In this document: piece by piece, positions 33,840 through 43,408 of the stretch
Layout: every line of letters begins with the position of its first letter
How positions within the stretch are numbered: position 1 is the stretch's first letter
DNA from: Nitritalea halalkaliphila LW7
Lineage (GTDB): Bacteria; Bacteroidota; Bacteroidia; Cytophagales; Cyclobacteriaceae
Direction: 5' to 3'
Length of the DNA: 64,000 nucleotides
NCBI RefSeq assembly: GCF_000265075.1
Contig: NZ_AJYA01000002.1
Location: 1 to 64,000 of the forward strand
Notes under the pieces: generated by a model
What the model saw: only the letters and a program-made list of their open reading frames with translations
Databases searched by the model: none
What the model was told of the DNA's origin: nothing
Program-made: the position numbers and the translations under genes

Positions 33840-35281
33840 ATGAAGTTTCGCGTAATTAAAAATAGGGTAGGTAAGCTTTGGTTTTCGGTGCTCCTACTCG
33901 GAATTATCGGTAGTATCTCCTGTACCGAGCAAAAAGAACGGCCAGCCATCCCGCATTTAGAGGAAGGCGAGTTTCTGGTCGCTGCCCAGCTTAAGTTGAC
34001 CGAGGTCATCATCCATGATATTTTCTCTCCACCTGTAGCCAGCCGGATCTATGTGTACCCAGCATTGGCGGCGTATGAGTTGGCCGTACTGGCTGAGCCT
34101 GAGCGCTACGCAAGTCTGGGAGGGCAGCTGAATGATTTTCCCGCTTTAGAGGTAAGTTTACCTGAGGAAGGGACTTTTTCGTATCCTTTGGCGGCAGCCA
34201 CGCCTATTACACGGTCGCCAAGGCCCTTATCTTTTCCGAGGACATGATGGAAAGCCATTATGCTCAGCTTTTACAGTATGTGCGTGATGCGGGCATGTCT
34301 AAAAAAGAGATCGCGGCCTCCGAAGCATTAGGAGCCGAGGTCGCGGCGCATGTTTTGGCTTTCGCCAAAAAGGACAATTACCACGAGAGCCGTTCGTTTG
34401 AAAAATATGCCATCAGTGATGATCCGGGGACTTGGCAACCTACGCCGCCCGCTTACATGGAGGGCATCGAGCCGCACTGGAATACGATTCGTCCATTAGT
34501 TATGGAGCATGCGCATCAGTTCCCTGTTCCGCCACCGCCGGCATTTTCTTCGGAACCGGGATCAGCATTCTATCAGGATGCGGAGGAGGTCTTCACGATT
34601 ACGCAAAACCTTACACCTGAGCAGCGTGACATCGCCTTTTTCTGGGATTGTAATCCTTACAAGATGAATGTACGTGGGCATGTGATGTTTGCGGAAAAGA
34701 AAATCACGCCAGGGGGGCATTGGATGGGCATCGCAGCCATAGCCGCCAAGACGGCTGGAGCGGACTGGGCAGGCTATGCCGAGGCACTCGCACTTACGGG
34801 TATCTCGCTTTTCGATGGTTTTATCGCCTGCTGGGATGAGAAATACCGCTCTGCACTTATAAGGCCAGAGACATATATCAATCGCTACATCGATGAGGAG
34901 TGGCTGCCACTCCTGCAGACGCCACCATTTCCGGAGTACACCAGCGGGCACAGTGTGATTTCAAATGCGGCTGCGGAGACGCTTACTGCGATTTTCGGAG
35001 AGCCCTTCGCTTTCGTGGATTCTACAGAGGTGGCCTTTGGTCTGCCGATTCGGAAATTTAATTCCTTCCGTGAGGCTGCGGATGAGGCGGCGATCAGCAG
35101 ACTATATGGGGGCATCCACTACATGCCCGCGATCGAGTATGGTTCCCAGAAGGGAAAGGCACTGGCGGACTATTTTTTAGGAAAGGTGCGCTGGCAAAAG
35201 CAGGATAGCGGCTTGGCCCTTTCCGCGGAAAGAAAGCAGGGAGCAGAGGCGGAGCCCTTGCCAGCAGCGAAAGAAGAGTAG
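33840..35281 (+). CDS. PAP2 / vanadium-haloperoxidase-like lipoprotein (one frameshift)
   Basis: 480 residues after adding one C at 34198-34199 (AAAHAYYTVAKALIFSEDMM). Lipoprotein signal with lipobox GSISC. The phosphate/vanadate site of the PAP2-haloperoxidase superfamily is complete: K-X6-RP in KYRSALIRPETY, SGH in YTSGHSVISN, and SRLYGGIHY as the R-X5-H motif. The family contains lipid phosphatases and vanadium-dependent haloperoxidases; sequence alone does not decide which activity this has, and it lacks the multiple membrane helices of PAP2 lipid phosphatases, which favours the soluble haloperoxidase-type branch. It lies 83 bases after the CRTAC1-like genes. Confidence 0.88.
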
Positions 35282-35374
35282 CTGATGGCCCAGAAGCGTT
35301 CAGCAGCAGCTACATTTTCCATTTCCTTTTCAAGTAGCCCCTGTGGATAGTCTGTAAGTCTGGAAAGAAAATGG

Positions 35375-35382
35375 TACTTTTG
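35375..35382 (+). promoter_or_regulatory. Likely -7 element of rsmG
   Basis: TACTTTTG fits TAnnTTTG, with TCTG 20 bases upstream as a partial -33. It overlaps an upstream in-frame GTG (35382), so that GTG cannot be the start and the ATG at 35412 is preferred. Confidence 0.5.
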
Positions 35383-35411
35383 TGCTCTCATTTCTTTTGC
35401 GCCAAGCAATT

Positions 35412-36044
35412 ATGGAACTCATTAAAAAATATTTTCCGGATCTCAGCGAGCAGCAGTATGCGCAGTTCGAGCAGCTGGGGCCACTCTATGCCGACTGGAA
35501 TAGTAAAATTAACGTCATCAGCCGGAAGGACATGGAGCACTTTTACGTGAAACATGTGCTCCACTCGTTAGGGATCGCGAAGGTAATGCCTTTTCTTGCA
35601 GGGACTAAGGTTTTGGATGTAGGGACGGGAGGAGGTTTTCCGGGTATCCCGCTGGCGATTTTGTTCCCAGAGGTTCATTTTCACCTCGTGGATTCTATCG
35701 GTAAAAAAATCAAAGTAGTCAAAGATGTGGCCAAGCAGCTGGGGCTTTCTAATGTGGAGGCCGAACAGGCACGCGCGGAGCAGCTGGTACGTCGCTATGA
35801 TTTTGTGATCAGCCGTGCGGTCACGCGCTATGCCAACTTCCATCCTTGGCTAAAGGGGAAGTTTAAGAAGGAGGACAAGCATGACTTTATTAATGGCGTT
35901 TTTTATCTCAAGGGCGGAGATGTAGATGAGGAAATGGAGGAAGTGATGGTGTCTTACATCACGTACCACTTGGAGGACTATTTCCAAGAGGAATTTTTTG
36001 AGACCAAAAAAGTGGTTTATGTGCCCTGGGAGGGCCGGCGTTAG
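35412..36044 (+). CDS. rsmG: 16S rRNA (guanine-N7) methyltransferase G
   Basis: Methylates N7 of G527 of 16S rRNA using SAM; loss gives low-level streptomycin resistance in other bacteria. 210 residues. Motif I VLDVGTGGGFPGIPLAI near residue 70, the acidic strand HLVDSIGKKIKVV, and ISRAVT near 140. Start ATG 35412 as argued from the promoter. It is intact and forms a single-gene unit convergent with pyrH-frr. Confidence 0.95.
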   Translation: MELIKKYFPDLSEQQYAQFEQLGPLYADWNSKINVISRKDMEHFYVKHVLHSLGIAKVMPFLAGTKVLDVGTGGGFPGIPLAILFPEVHFHLVDSIGKKIKVVKDVAKQLGLSNVEAEQARAEQLVRRYDFVISRAVTRYANFHPWLKGKFKKEDKHDFINGVFYLKGGDVDEEMEEVMVSYITYHLEDYFQEEFFETKKVVYVPWEGRR

Positions 36045-36121
36045 ACTGATCTCTTAGTGCATTGGTCTGGGTGCTTCTTCTTCGTTCTGCTCCTCGTTTT
36101 TGTTCGAATTTTAGGATGGAT

Positions 36122-36165
36122 AAAAAAAGCTACTCGATGGCTAAGGCCGAAGAGTAGCTATTTTT
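36122..36165. terminator. Bidirectional terminator between rsmG and frr
   Basis: A-run plus AGCTACTC (36128-36135) pairs with GAGTAGCT (36152-36159) plus a T-run, with one internal mismatch. A/T runs on both sides serve both strands. Confidence 0.8.
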
Positions 36166-36188
36166 AACTATACAGATAGATATCTGAC

Positions 36189-36748
36189 TTAGACCGTCAT
36201 GATCTCTTCTTCTTTTTTCTCGATGAGCTCATCGATTTTCGCGCTGAACTGATCGGTTAATTTCTGTACTTTATCTTCCGCTCGCTTCACCTCGTCTTCA
36301 GAGGCTCCTTCCTTTTGAAGTTTTTTTAGTGCTTCATTCGTGTCTTTACGCACAGATCGGATGCTGATTTTACCGTTTTCACCCTCCGCTTTACACTGCT
36401 TGACGAGTGTCTTTCTTCGCTCTTCCGTAAGGGGAGGAAGGGTAAGTAAGATCACCTCACCGTTATTTTGGGGCGCAAGCCTAAATCTGAATTGATGATA
36501 GCACGCTCGATGTCTGGAATGATATTTCGCTCCCATGGTTTTATCGAGAGCGTCCGTGCTTCAGGGGTTGTAACGGAGGCAACTTGCTGCAGCGGGGTAG
36601 GGGCGCCGTAATACATGACCATTATCCCATCTAATAGGTTAGGCATGGCCTTTCCGGCACGGATTTTCACAAGCTCAGATTTGGTGTGCTCCACCGCTTT
36701 TTGCATCATTTCCTTAGCTTCATCCAGATGCATTTGTATCTCTTCCAT
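36189..36748 (-). CDS. frr: Ribosome recycling factor (one frameshift)
   Basis: Splits post-termination ribosomes together with EF-G; essential. 186 residues after correction, the usual length. Motifs: KIRAGKAMPNLLDGIMVMYYGAPTPL, PWERNIIPDIERAI and LPPLTEERRK. The frame stops near 36452; restoring one G of the plus-strand run at 36470-36473 gives SDLGLRPQNNGEVILLTLPP. It lies eight bases after pyrH, so both form an operon. Confidence 0.95.
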
Positions 36749-36756
36749 AAAATCGC

Positions 36757-37470
36757 TTAAATATTAGACGTGATTAATGTACCTACTTCTTCTCCGTTCA
36801 CGAGGGCTTCCAAGTTACCGGACTTATTCATGTCGAAGACGATGATCGGCAGATTATTTTCATGACAAAGCGTAAACGCTGTCATGTCCATTATGTTAAG
36901 ATTTTTTTCGTAAGCTTCCGTGAAGGAAAGGGTCGCATAGCGTGTCGCGGTCTTGTCCTTCTCTGGATCCGCTGTATAAACGCCATCAACCCGCGTGCCC
37001 TTCAGCACCACATCTGCTTCGATTTCCACCGCCCGTAAACTCGCAGTGGAGTCTGTGGTGAAGTATGGATTCCCGATACCAGCACCGAAGATAACGATAC
37101 GCTTTTTCTCCAAGTGACGGATGGCACGCCGACGGATAAAGGGCTCACAAACACTTTCCACTTTAATCCCTGACATGAGACGCGTAAACATCCCGTTTTG
37201 CTCTAAAGCACTCTGCAGCGCCATCGCATTTATGAGTGTGGCGAGCATCCCCATGTAATCGCCCTGCACACGGTCTATGCCCGTATTTTCAGCTTGTACA
37301 CCACGAAAAATATTACCTCCGCCGATAACGATCGCGATTTCTACGCCCAAGTCCCGAACCTTTTTAATCTCCTCAGCATACTGCTGTAGGCGGATAGGGT
37401 CTATCCCGTAGTTTTTCTCGCCCATTAATGATTCTCCGCTTAATTTGAGTAATATCCGCTTGTACTTCAT
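36757..37470 (-). CDS. pyrH: UMP kinase
   Basis: Hexameric bacterial UMP kinase of the amino-acid-kinase family; makes UDP from UMP. 237 residues, intact: [11 protein letters not shown] at residue 6, [23 protein letters not shown] and [14 protein letters not shown], all hallmark segments. It is first of the pyrH-frr pair. Confidence 0.96.
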   Translation of the reverse strand: MKYKRILLKLSGESLMGEKNYGIDPIRLQQYAEEIKKVRDLGVEIAIVIGGGNIFRGVQAENTGIDRVQGDYMGMLATLINAMALQSALEQNGMFTRLMSGIKVESVCEPFIRRRAIRHLEKKRIVIFGAGIGNPYFTTDSTASLRAVEIEADVVLKGTRVDGVYTADPEKDKTATRYATLSFTEAYEKNLNIMDMTAFTLCHENNLPIIVFDMNKSGNLEALVNGEEVGTLITSNI

Positions 37471-37526
37471 GATTAGGATGTCCTTGAAAGTGTTTTTCGA
37501 TCAGAAATTAAAATCTATAAATTGGG

Positions 37527-37534
37527 CAAATATA
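37527..37534 (-). promoter_or_regulatory. Likely -7 element of pyrH-frr
   Basis: On the minus strand TATATTTG, identical to the boxes before cmk and trxA, lies about 57 bases upstream of the pyrH start. No clear -33 box. Confidence 0.45.
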
Positions 37535-37567
37535 GATTTTACCTGGCAGAAACGGGGCTTTTTTTTA

Positions 37568-38062
37568 TTAAAATTGGAGGAGTACTTGATTTTTCTCGAC
37601 ACTCTGGCCTTTCTTGATTAAGATGGCCTTCACCTTACCGGCACCTGGGGACTTCAGTACGTTCTCCATTTTCATGGCCTCTAGGATAAGTACCGGATCG
37701 CCTTTTTGTACTTCATCCCCTACTTGAACCTTGATATCAAAGATCAGCCCCGGCATCGGCGCCTTAATCTCTTTCATTTGCGCGTCAGCGCCAGCCCCCA
37801 TGCCCAACTTCTCCAGCAGGAGGTCAAATTTATCCTTTACAGACACTTCCGCCACCTCACCATTTAGCTTCAGGCGCAGGGTTTTGGCTTCCATATCTAG
37901 GTTTAAAAGCTCGAAATTAAAGGATTTACCATTCCAAAGCACATGGTAGTGATGCTCTCCTGATTTGGTAATGTCCCACTGCAGGAGGGTGCCATCTACC
38001 TGTAGGCCCTCGGCGGTAATTTCAGTCTGGTGGCTAGTCTTATCTAATTTTACTGTGTACAT
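37568..38062 (-). CDS. Biotin carboxyl carrier protein (acyl-CoA carboxylase type)
   Basis: 164 residues. The C-terminal biotinyl domain (about residues 95-164) has the biotin-accepting lysine in EAMKMEN, with PMPGLIFDI upstream. The N-terminal part resembles the linker region of acyl-CoA or pyruvate carboxylase carrier subunits rather than AccB, which lacks this beta-rich lead. Probably the carrier of a propionyl- or methylmalonyl-type carboxylase, but no carboxylase subunit is adjacent. A methylmalonyl-CoA decarboxylase role is less likely. Confidence 0.85.
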   Translation of the reverse strand: MYTVKLDKTSHQTEITAEGLQVDGTLLQWDITKSGEHHYHVLWNGKSFNFELLNLDMEAKTLRLKLNGEVAEVSVKDKFDLLLEKLGMGAGADAQMKEIKAPMPGLIFDIKVQVGDEVQKGDPVLILEAMKMENVLKSPGAGKVKAILIKKGQSVEKNQVLLQF

Positions 38063-38108
38063 TTGGTTGTTTTTTGCGTTAAATATACTAATGATTCTTT
38101 TCGACTAC

Positions 38109-40699
38109 ATGAAAATCTATACTCGCTTTACATATTTGTTGCTTTTTCTCTCGTTTACGGCCTGTAAATCCACCGAAAAAGTAGAGCGCTCCGGTGCCGA
38201 CCAGGAGGTTTTGGCGCTGGCGCAAAATGAGCTCGCAGCCCAGCAGGCGCGTCGTGAGCAGGTGCGTGCCGCTGAGGACCGCCTCCAAAACTACCGAGGG
38301 ATCCAAAGCCTGGACATGGTGCTTCTGCATACACAGCTGGACTTACGGATCGATTTTGAGCAGGAGCAGGTACATGGTGAGGCGGTGCTGACGATGCATC
38401 CACACTTTTTTCCGCAGACGGAGGTCACCCTGGATGCGAAAGATTTCGACCTGCATGCTGTCAATTTATTCCGAGGGGATAGCCTGCTCCCCCTTCCTTA
38501 TCGCTATGACGAGCGGCGCCTGCACCTTTCTTTGCCGCAGGCTTACACCCGAACGGACACCCTACAGCTGCATGTGCGCTACACCGCTCATCCGAACAGA
38601 AACGCTGGAGGGGGAAGCCGCGCCATCACTGATACGAAAGGATTTTACTTCATAAATCCCCGTGGTGAGGAGCCCGATAAGCCCCGCCAAGCCTGGACAC
38701 AGGGGGAGACCGAGCATAACAGCAAGTGTTCCCGACCTTTGATACTCCGGTGCAGAAAACGACTCAGGATTTCACTCTTCGGTATCCTGAGGGTATGCGC
38801 AGCCTGAGTAATGGGCGTCTGGTGGAACAAAAATCCGAGGAGGGCCTGCAGGTGGATCGCTGGCTGATGGAGCAGCCCCATGCCCCTTACTTGGCAGCGG
38901 TGGTGATCGGTAACTTCGTGGAAATTCAGGACGAGTGGCAGGGCAAGCAGGTGAATTATTATGTGGAGCCGGCCTTTGCCGAAGGCGCCCTATCGTGTTC
39001 GGACGCACGCCAGAGATGATCCAGTTCTTTTCCGATCTGCTGGATCTGCCTTTCCTTGGGAGCGCTACGATCAGGTCGTGGTCCGGGATTTCGTGTCGGG
39101 TGCCATGGAGAATACGACCATTTCCGTGTTTATGGAGGCCTTAAACCTGACAACGCGGGAGGCGATCGACAGTGAGTGGGACGGCATTATCGCGCATGAG
39201 CTTTTTCACCAGTGGTTCGGCAACTATGTGACGACGGCTTCTTGGGCGAATTTGACCTTGAATGAGGCCTTCGCGAATTATGCTGAGTATCTCTGGTATG
39301 CGTATAAGGAGGGTCAGGACGATGCGGATTTACACCATATCGCAGAGATGGAGCAGTATTTAGATGAGGCGGCCGGGGGCCAAAAGGATTTGATTCGCTA
39401 TCAGTATGCCGATCCTGAGGACATGTTTGATAGCCATTCGTATGCGAAAGGAGGGCGGATTTTGCATATGCTACGCGATTACCTTGGGGATGAGGCCTTT
39501 TTTGCTTCTTTGCGGCATTACCTGAAAGCGCATGCGTATGGTGCGGTGGAGGCGGATCAGCTGCGGCTGGCCTTTCGTGCTGTGACGGGGCGGGATTTGA
39601 GCTGGTTTTTCGATCAGTGGTTTTTCGCGAGTGGCCATCCTGAGTTGCAGATCGCCTTAGATGATTCGGATCCGGAGAATGTCTTGTTACAGGTGGAGCA
39701 GACCCAAGACCTCGGTAGCACGCCCCTTTACAGGCTTCCTCTGGAGGTGAGTTGGTACCGGGAAGGCGTGCGTGAAACACGTCGTGTAGAGATTCAGGAG
39801 GGCTTCTTTCAGGTGGCTTTAGAAAATGGTCCGGGTGTGGAGGCCATTTATGTGGATGAGCGGCATGTGCTGTTAGCGGAGAAGCGTGCGCAGCTGCCCA
39901 TCGCTCATTATGAGACCCAGTTTCGGGAGAGCCGTTATGGGGTAGCGCGTCATGCGGCATTTGACACGCTGATGCAGCGCGGGGACGAAGGGCTACGGCT
40001 GCGCGTGATGGTAGAGGCCTTGGAGGATCCTTTTTGGGGGATTCGCGAGAAGGCCTTAGGCGCACTGTATCAGGAGCCGGACCTGTTAGCTTTAGCTCCT
40101 GAGGTTACCCAGCGCGTGGCAGCGTTAGCGGCGGGGGATGAGCGGAATACGGTGCGTGCGGCGGCCATAGAGCTTTTGGGCAGGGCCCAATTAGAGGGCT
40201 ACCGTTCGGAGCTCGAGGACTGGTTAGAGGAGGAGAGTTATTATGTGGCGGCTGCGGCATTAACGGCCTTATTAGAGGATGAAACAGCGGACCGGTCGGC
40301 TTTGGCGGCGCGTTACCGCGATGAAACGAATATCCGGATGGTGACGGCAGTGGCGGGTTATTACATCGAGGTTTCGGATGCGGGTCAGGTGCTTGGTTTT
40401 TACAGCATCTCTCACGTTTTTCGGGGCAGAATTTGTACTATATCATCGGCTATGTCGGAGAGTATTTCGCTAAGGAGTTAGGGACTGAGCAGGAGCAGGC
40501 GGAGGCGAAGGCGCGTTTATTGGCTTTAGCAGGTACCCATCAGGCGAATTATATTCGTTTAACAGCCTTTCAGAGTCTGTTTGGGTTCGTAGAAGATGAG
40601 GAGGTGATGCGTGCATTAAAGAAGATTTTCGAGGCGGAAGAGGATCCATTAGCGCGACAGTATATGGCCTTTTTTTTAGGGATGTTCGAAGACGCCTAG
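38109..40699 (+). CDS. M1 family metallo-aminopeptidase lipoprotein (four frameshifts)
   Basis: Zinc aminopeptidase. The ATG at 38109 gives a lipoprotein signal with lipobox FTAC. Catalytic GAMEN appears as SGAMENTT and the zinc site as HELFHQWFGNYVTT with downstream Glu in NEAFANY. The C-terminal 250 residues form alpha-helical HEAT-like repeats (EDPFWGIREKALGALYQEP), as in Bacteroidota M1 proteins. As written it breaks into five pieces; one base added at each of 38728, 38988-38990, 39054-39055 and 40423-40426 gives 864 residues. Frames and family motifs fit only after these changes. Confidence 0.9.
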
Positions 40700-40791
40700 G
40701 GGAGAAGTGGAAGATGAAGTAAGAGGGGGTAAAAATTAAGCTATTGATAGTCAAAGTACTTTAGAAATTTCAGGATTTTTTTTGTGCAATA

Positions 40792-40823
40792 TTTTGATAC
40801 TTTCGAAAAAGCCTCTAATTTTG
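40792..40823 (+). promoter_or_regulatory. Consensus Bacteroidota promoter of the tRNA-tuf transcript
   Basis: TTTTG (40792-40796), exactly 19 bases, TAATTTTG (40816-40823). It lies 50 bases before tRNA-Tyr and should drive tRNA-Tyr, -Gly, -Thr and tuf. Confidence 0.8.
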
Positions 40824-40872
40824 CCATCCGTTAAGACATCAATAAAACAAACGCGTTTTAGTCGAGACAATC

Positions 40873-40955
40873 GGGGGAATACCAAAGCGGCCAACTGGGA
40901 CGGACTGTAAATCCGTTGACTTATGTCTTCACAGGTTCGAATCCTGTTTCCCCCA
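40873..40955 (+). tRNA. tRNA-Tyr (GTA)
   Basis: Acceptor GGGGGAA pairs with TTCCCCC; anticodon loop CTGTAAA with anticodon GTA; a long variable arm typical of bacterial tRNA-Tyr; T arm ACAGGTTCGAATCCTGT. The discriminator A is not followed by CCA. Confidence 0.95.
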
Positions 40956-41020
40956 CGTAGAATTCGAATATTTTTATTAATATTGCAAAGCATTTGAGTA
41001 TCGGCCTTAGGGTCGCAAAA

Positions 41021-41093
41021 GCGGGAGTAGCTCAGTTGGTAGAGCGGCAGCCTTCCAAGCTGCAGGTCGCGGGTTCGAGCCTCGTCTCCCGCT
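41021..41093 (+). tRNA. tRNA-Gly (TCC)
   Basis: Acceptor GCGGGAG pairs with CTCCCGC; anticodon loop CTTCCAA with anticodon TCC; T loop GGTTCGAGC. No encoded CCA. Confidence 0.94.
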
Positions 41094-41125
41094 CATTGCT
41101 TTTATAGCAAAGGGTAATGTGATTA

Positions 41126-41197
41126 GCCGACGTAGCTCAGGGGTAGAGTACTTCCTTGGTAAGGAAGGGGTCACGGGTTCAAATCCCGTCGTTGGCT
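41126..41197 (+). tRNA. tRNA-Thr (GGT)
   Basis: Acceptor GCCGACG pairs with CGTTGGC, with one G-T pair; anticodon loop TTGGTAA with anticodon GGT; T loop GGTTCAAATC. No encoded CCA. It lies 59 bases before tuf. Confidence 0.94.
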
Positions 41198-41256
41198 CTA
41201 ACATTGTAAGTAAACAAAAAAAAACTATCATTAACTAAAACAGGGGATTTTCACGC

Positions 41257-42444
41257 ATGGCAAAAGCAACCTTTGACCGTTCCAAACCACACGTAAACAT
41301 TGGTACGATTGGTCACGTAGACCATGGTAAGACTACTTTGACTGCTGCCATTACTACAGTATTGGCTAAGAAGGGTCTTTCTGAATTAAGAGATTTCTCT
41401 TCTATCGACAATGCTCCAGAAGAAAAAGAAAGAGGTATCACGATTAACACGTCTCACGTAGAGTACCAAACTGAAGCAAGACACTACGCTCACGTAGACT
41501 GTCCTGGTCACGCGGATTATGTGAAAAACATGGTTACAGGTGCTGCCCAGATGGACGGTGCTATTCTCGTAGTAGCAGCTACTGACGGTCCTATGCCTCA
41601 GACTAGAGAGCACATCCTATTAGCACGTCAGGTAGGTGTACCTGCGCTTGTGGTGTTCTTGAACAAGGTCGACATGGTAGACGATGCTGAGCTTCTTGAG
41701 TTAGTAGAAATGGAAGTTAGAGAGCTACTTTCGTTTTATGAGTTCGATGGTGATAATATTCCTGTAATCGCTGGTTCAGCTCTTGGTGGTCTAAACGGTG
41801 AAGCTAAGTGGGAAGAAAAAATCATGGAGTTAATGGATGCGGTAGACAACCATATTCCACTTCCTGAGCGTCTAATCGACAAAGATTTCTTAATGCCAGT
41901 AGAGGATGTATTCTCGATCACAGGTCGTGGTACTGTAGCTACAGGTAGAATTGAGAGAGGTGTTATCAACTCTGGTGAGCCTGTTGACATCATCGGTATG
42001 GGTGCTGAGGGTCTTAAATCTACAGTAACTGGTGTGGAGATGTTCCGTAAAATCCTTGACAGAGGTGAAGCTGGTGATAACGTAGGTTTACTACTTAGAG
42101 GTATTGAGAAGTCTCAAATCAAGCGTGGTATGATTATCTGTAAGCCAGGTTCTGTGAAGCCACATGCTCACTTTAACGCTGAGGTTTACGTTCTTTCTAA
42201 AGAAGAAGGTGGTCGTCATACTCCATTCTTCAACAGATACCGTCCACAGTTCTATTTAAGAACTACTGACGTTACTGGTGAGATCAAGCTTCCTGAGGGT
42301 GTTGAAATGGTTATGCCAGGTGATAACATCACTATCGAAGTAACTTTGATTAATGCCGTTGCTCTTGAGAAGGGTCTACGTTTCGCTATCCGTGAAGGTG
42401 GTAGAACAGTAGGTGCGGGTCAGGTAACTGAAATTTTAGACTAA
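41257..42444 (+). CDS. tuf: Elongation factor Tu
   Basis: Delivers aminoacyl-tRNA to the ribosome. 395 residues, intact: G1 [10 protein letters not shown]3 DCPGHADY, G4 NKVD, then domains 2 and 3 ending in [10 protein letters not shown]. Codon use is AT-richer, and G/C runs are rarer than in flanking genes, as for a highly expressed gene. Co-transcribed with the three tRNA genes. Confidence 0.98.
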   Translation: MAKATFDRSKPHVNIGTIGHVDHGKTTLTAAITTVLAKKGLSELRDFSSIDNAPEEKERGITINTSHVEYQTEARHYAHVDCPGHADYVKNMVTGAAQMDGAILVVAATDGPMPQTREHILLARQVGVPALVVFLNKVDMVDDAELLELVEMEVRELLSFYEFDGDNIPVIAGSALGGLNGEAKWEEKIMELMDAVDNHIPLPERLIDKDFLMPVEDVFSITGRGTVATGRIERGVINSGEPVDIIGMGAEGLKSTVTGVEMFRKILDRGEAGDNVGLLLRGIEKSQIKRGMIICKPGSVKPHAHFNAEVYVLSKEEGGRHTPFFNRYRPQFYLRTTDVTGEIKLPEGVEMVMPGDNITIEVTLINAVALEKGLRFAIREGGRTVGAGQVTEILD

Positions 42445-42468
42445 TAGTCAGTCTATTCATAAATAACG

Positions 42469-42498
42469 ATGCGATCCTAAAACTTTTTAGGATCGCAT
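42469..42498 (+). terminator. Hairpin after tuf
   Basis: A perfect 14-bp inverted repeat, ATGCGATCCTAAAA (42469-42482) and TTTTAGGATCGCAT (42485-42498), followed by TTG and then T-rich sequence. The end overlaps the -33 box of the tRNA-Trp promoter. Confidence 0.75.
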
Positions 42499-42529
42499 TT
42501 GTTTCTTATTTCTTTTAGGTGTAGTTTTG
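42498..42529 (+). promoter_or_regulatory. Promoter of tRNA-Trp/secE/nusG
   Basis: TTTG (42498-42501), 20 bases, TAGTTTTG (42522-42529), 27 bases before the tRNA. Confidence 0.65.
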
Positions 42530-42555
42530 CAGTCCCAAAGAAATAAGAATCCTAC

Positions 42556-42626
42556 ACGGGCATAGTTCAATGGTAGAATAGCGGTCTCCAAAACCGTTGA
42601 TGGGAGTTCGAATCTCTCTGCCCGTG
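42556..42626 (+). tRNA. tRNA-Trp (CCA)
   Basis: Acceptor ACGGGCA pairs with TGCCCGT, discriminator G; T8 and A9 in place; anticodon loop CTCCAAA with anticodon CCA; T loop AGTTCGAATC. The genomic 3' end is GCAA rather than CCA. It lies 15 bases before secE, the common Bacteroidota and wider bacterial arrangement. Confidence 0.94.
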
Positions 42627-42640
42627 CAAAATTTCGTATC

Positions 42641-42829
42641 ATGAATATCAAAAGTTTTGTAATCGAATCCATTGACGAGATGAAGAATAAGGTCACTTGG
42701 CCTGATTATGCCTTTCTTCAGAACAGTGCGGTTTTAGTGCTGGTAGCGTCTTTGATTTTTGCCCTACTCATCGGTGTGATGGATTTAGGCTTCGAGAATG
42801 TGATGTCGTGGTTTTACGATTTATTTTAA
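42641..42829 (+). CDS. secE: Preprotein translocase subunit SecE
   Basis: 62-residue single-span SecE: amphipathic SIDEMKNKVTWPDY, then a membrane helix at about residues 28-60. It clamps SecY in the Sec translocon. It stands in the standard place between tRNA-Trp and nusG. Confidence 0.93.
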   Translation: MNIKSFVIESIDEMKNKVTWPDYAFLQNSAVLVLVASLIFALLIGVMDLGFENVMSWFYDLF

Positions 42830-42847
42830 TCAGAGATAACATTACGG

Positions 42848-43404
42848 ATGGCTGAACATAAGTGGTACGTGCTCAGGGTGGTAGCCGGGCAAGAGAAAAA
42901 GGCTAAGTCTTACTTAGATAATGAAATTGCTCGCCAGAAGCTGGAGGAATTTATTCCTGAGGTTTTGGTACCTACTGAGAAGGTATATGAGATGCGGAAT
43001 GATAAAAAGCGAGTTCGGGAGAGAAACTTCTTTCCGGGCTATGTTTTGGTTCATGCGGATCTCAGTCACGGTGAGGCGAATCACGTAATTACAAGCATAC
43101 CGGGAGTTATCGGGTTCTTAGGGTCGAACCAAGGGGGAGCTTCCAAAACCCTGAGCCATTACGTCAGTCAGAAGTCAATCGCATCTTAGGACGCGTAGAG
43201 GAGATTGATGAGTTCGCAGAGAATCAGGATTCACCATTTATAGTCGGGGAGGTCATAAAAGTAATGGATGGTCCTTTCAGTGGTTTTTCCGGGACAATTG
43301 AGGAGATATTTGAAGACAAGAAAAAGCTTAATGTTATGGTTAAGATTTTCGGTCGAAATACTCCTGTAGAATTAAACTTTATACAAGTAGAAAAACAAGA
43401 TTAG
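42848..43404 (+). CDS. nusG: Transcription antitermination factor NusG (one frameshift)
   Basis: Couples RNA polymerase to ribosomes and Rho. N-terminal NGN domain from [20 protein letters not shown] to [11 protein letters not shown], then a C-terminal KOW domain ([22 protein letters not shown]). The frame breaks at 43149-43151; restoring one C gives [19 protein letters not shown] and 185 residues. The KOW half is in no single long frame with the start as written. rplK begins five bases after the stop. Confidence 0.95.
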
Positions 43405-43408
43405 GAAA

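Noticed and set aside
35382-35411. GTG start ten codons upstream of rsmG
   Set aside because: It overlaps the TACTTTTG -7 box, so it would not be in the mRNA.
37965-38108. 48-codon N-terminal extension of the M1 peptidase
   Set aside because: It overlaps the divergent biotinyl carrier gene and would bury the lipoprotein signal that begins at ATG 38109.
39187-40065. A 292-codon minus-strand frame rich in Pro, Ser and His
   Set aside because: Antisense shadow of the M1 peptidase; its composition reflects Glu/Leu/Ala codons of the real gene.
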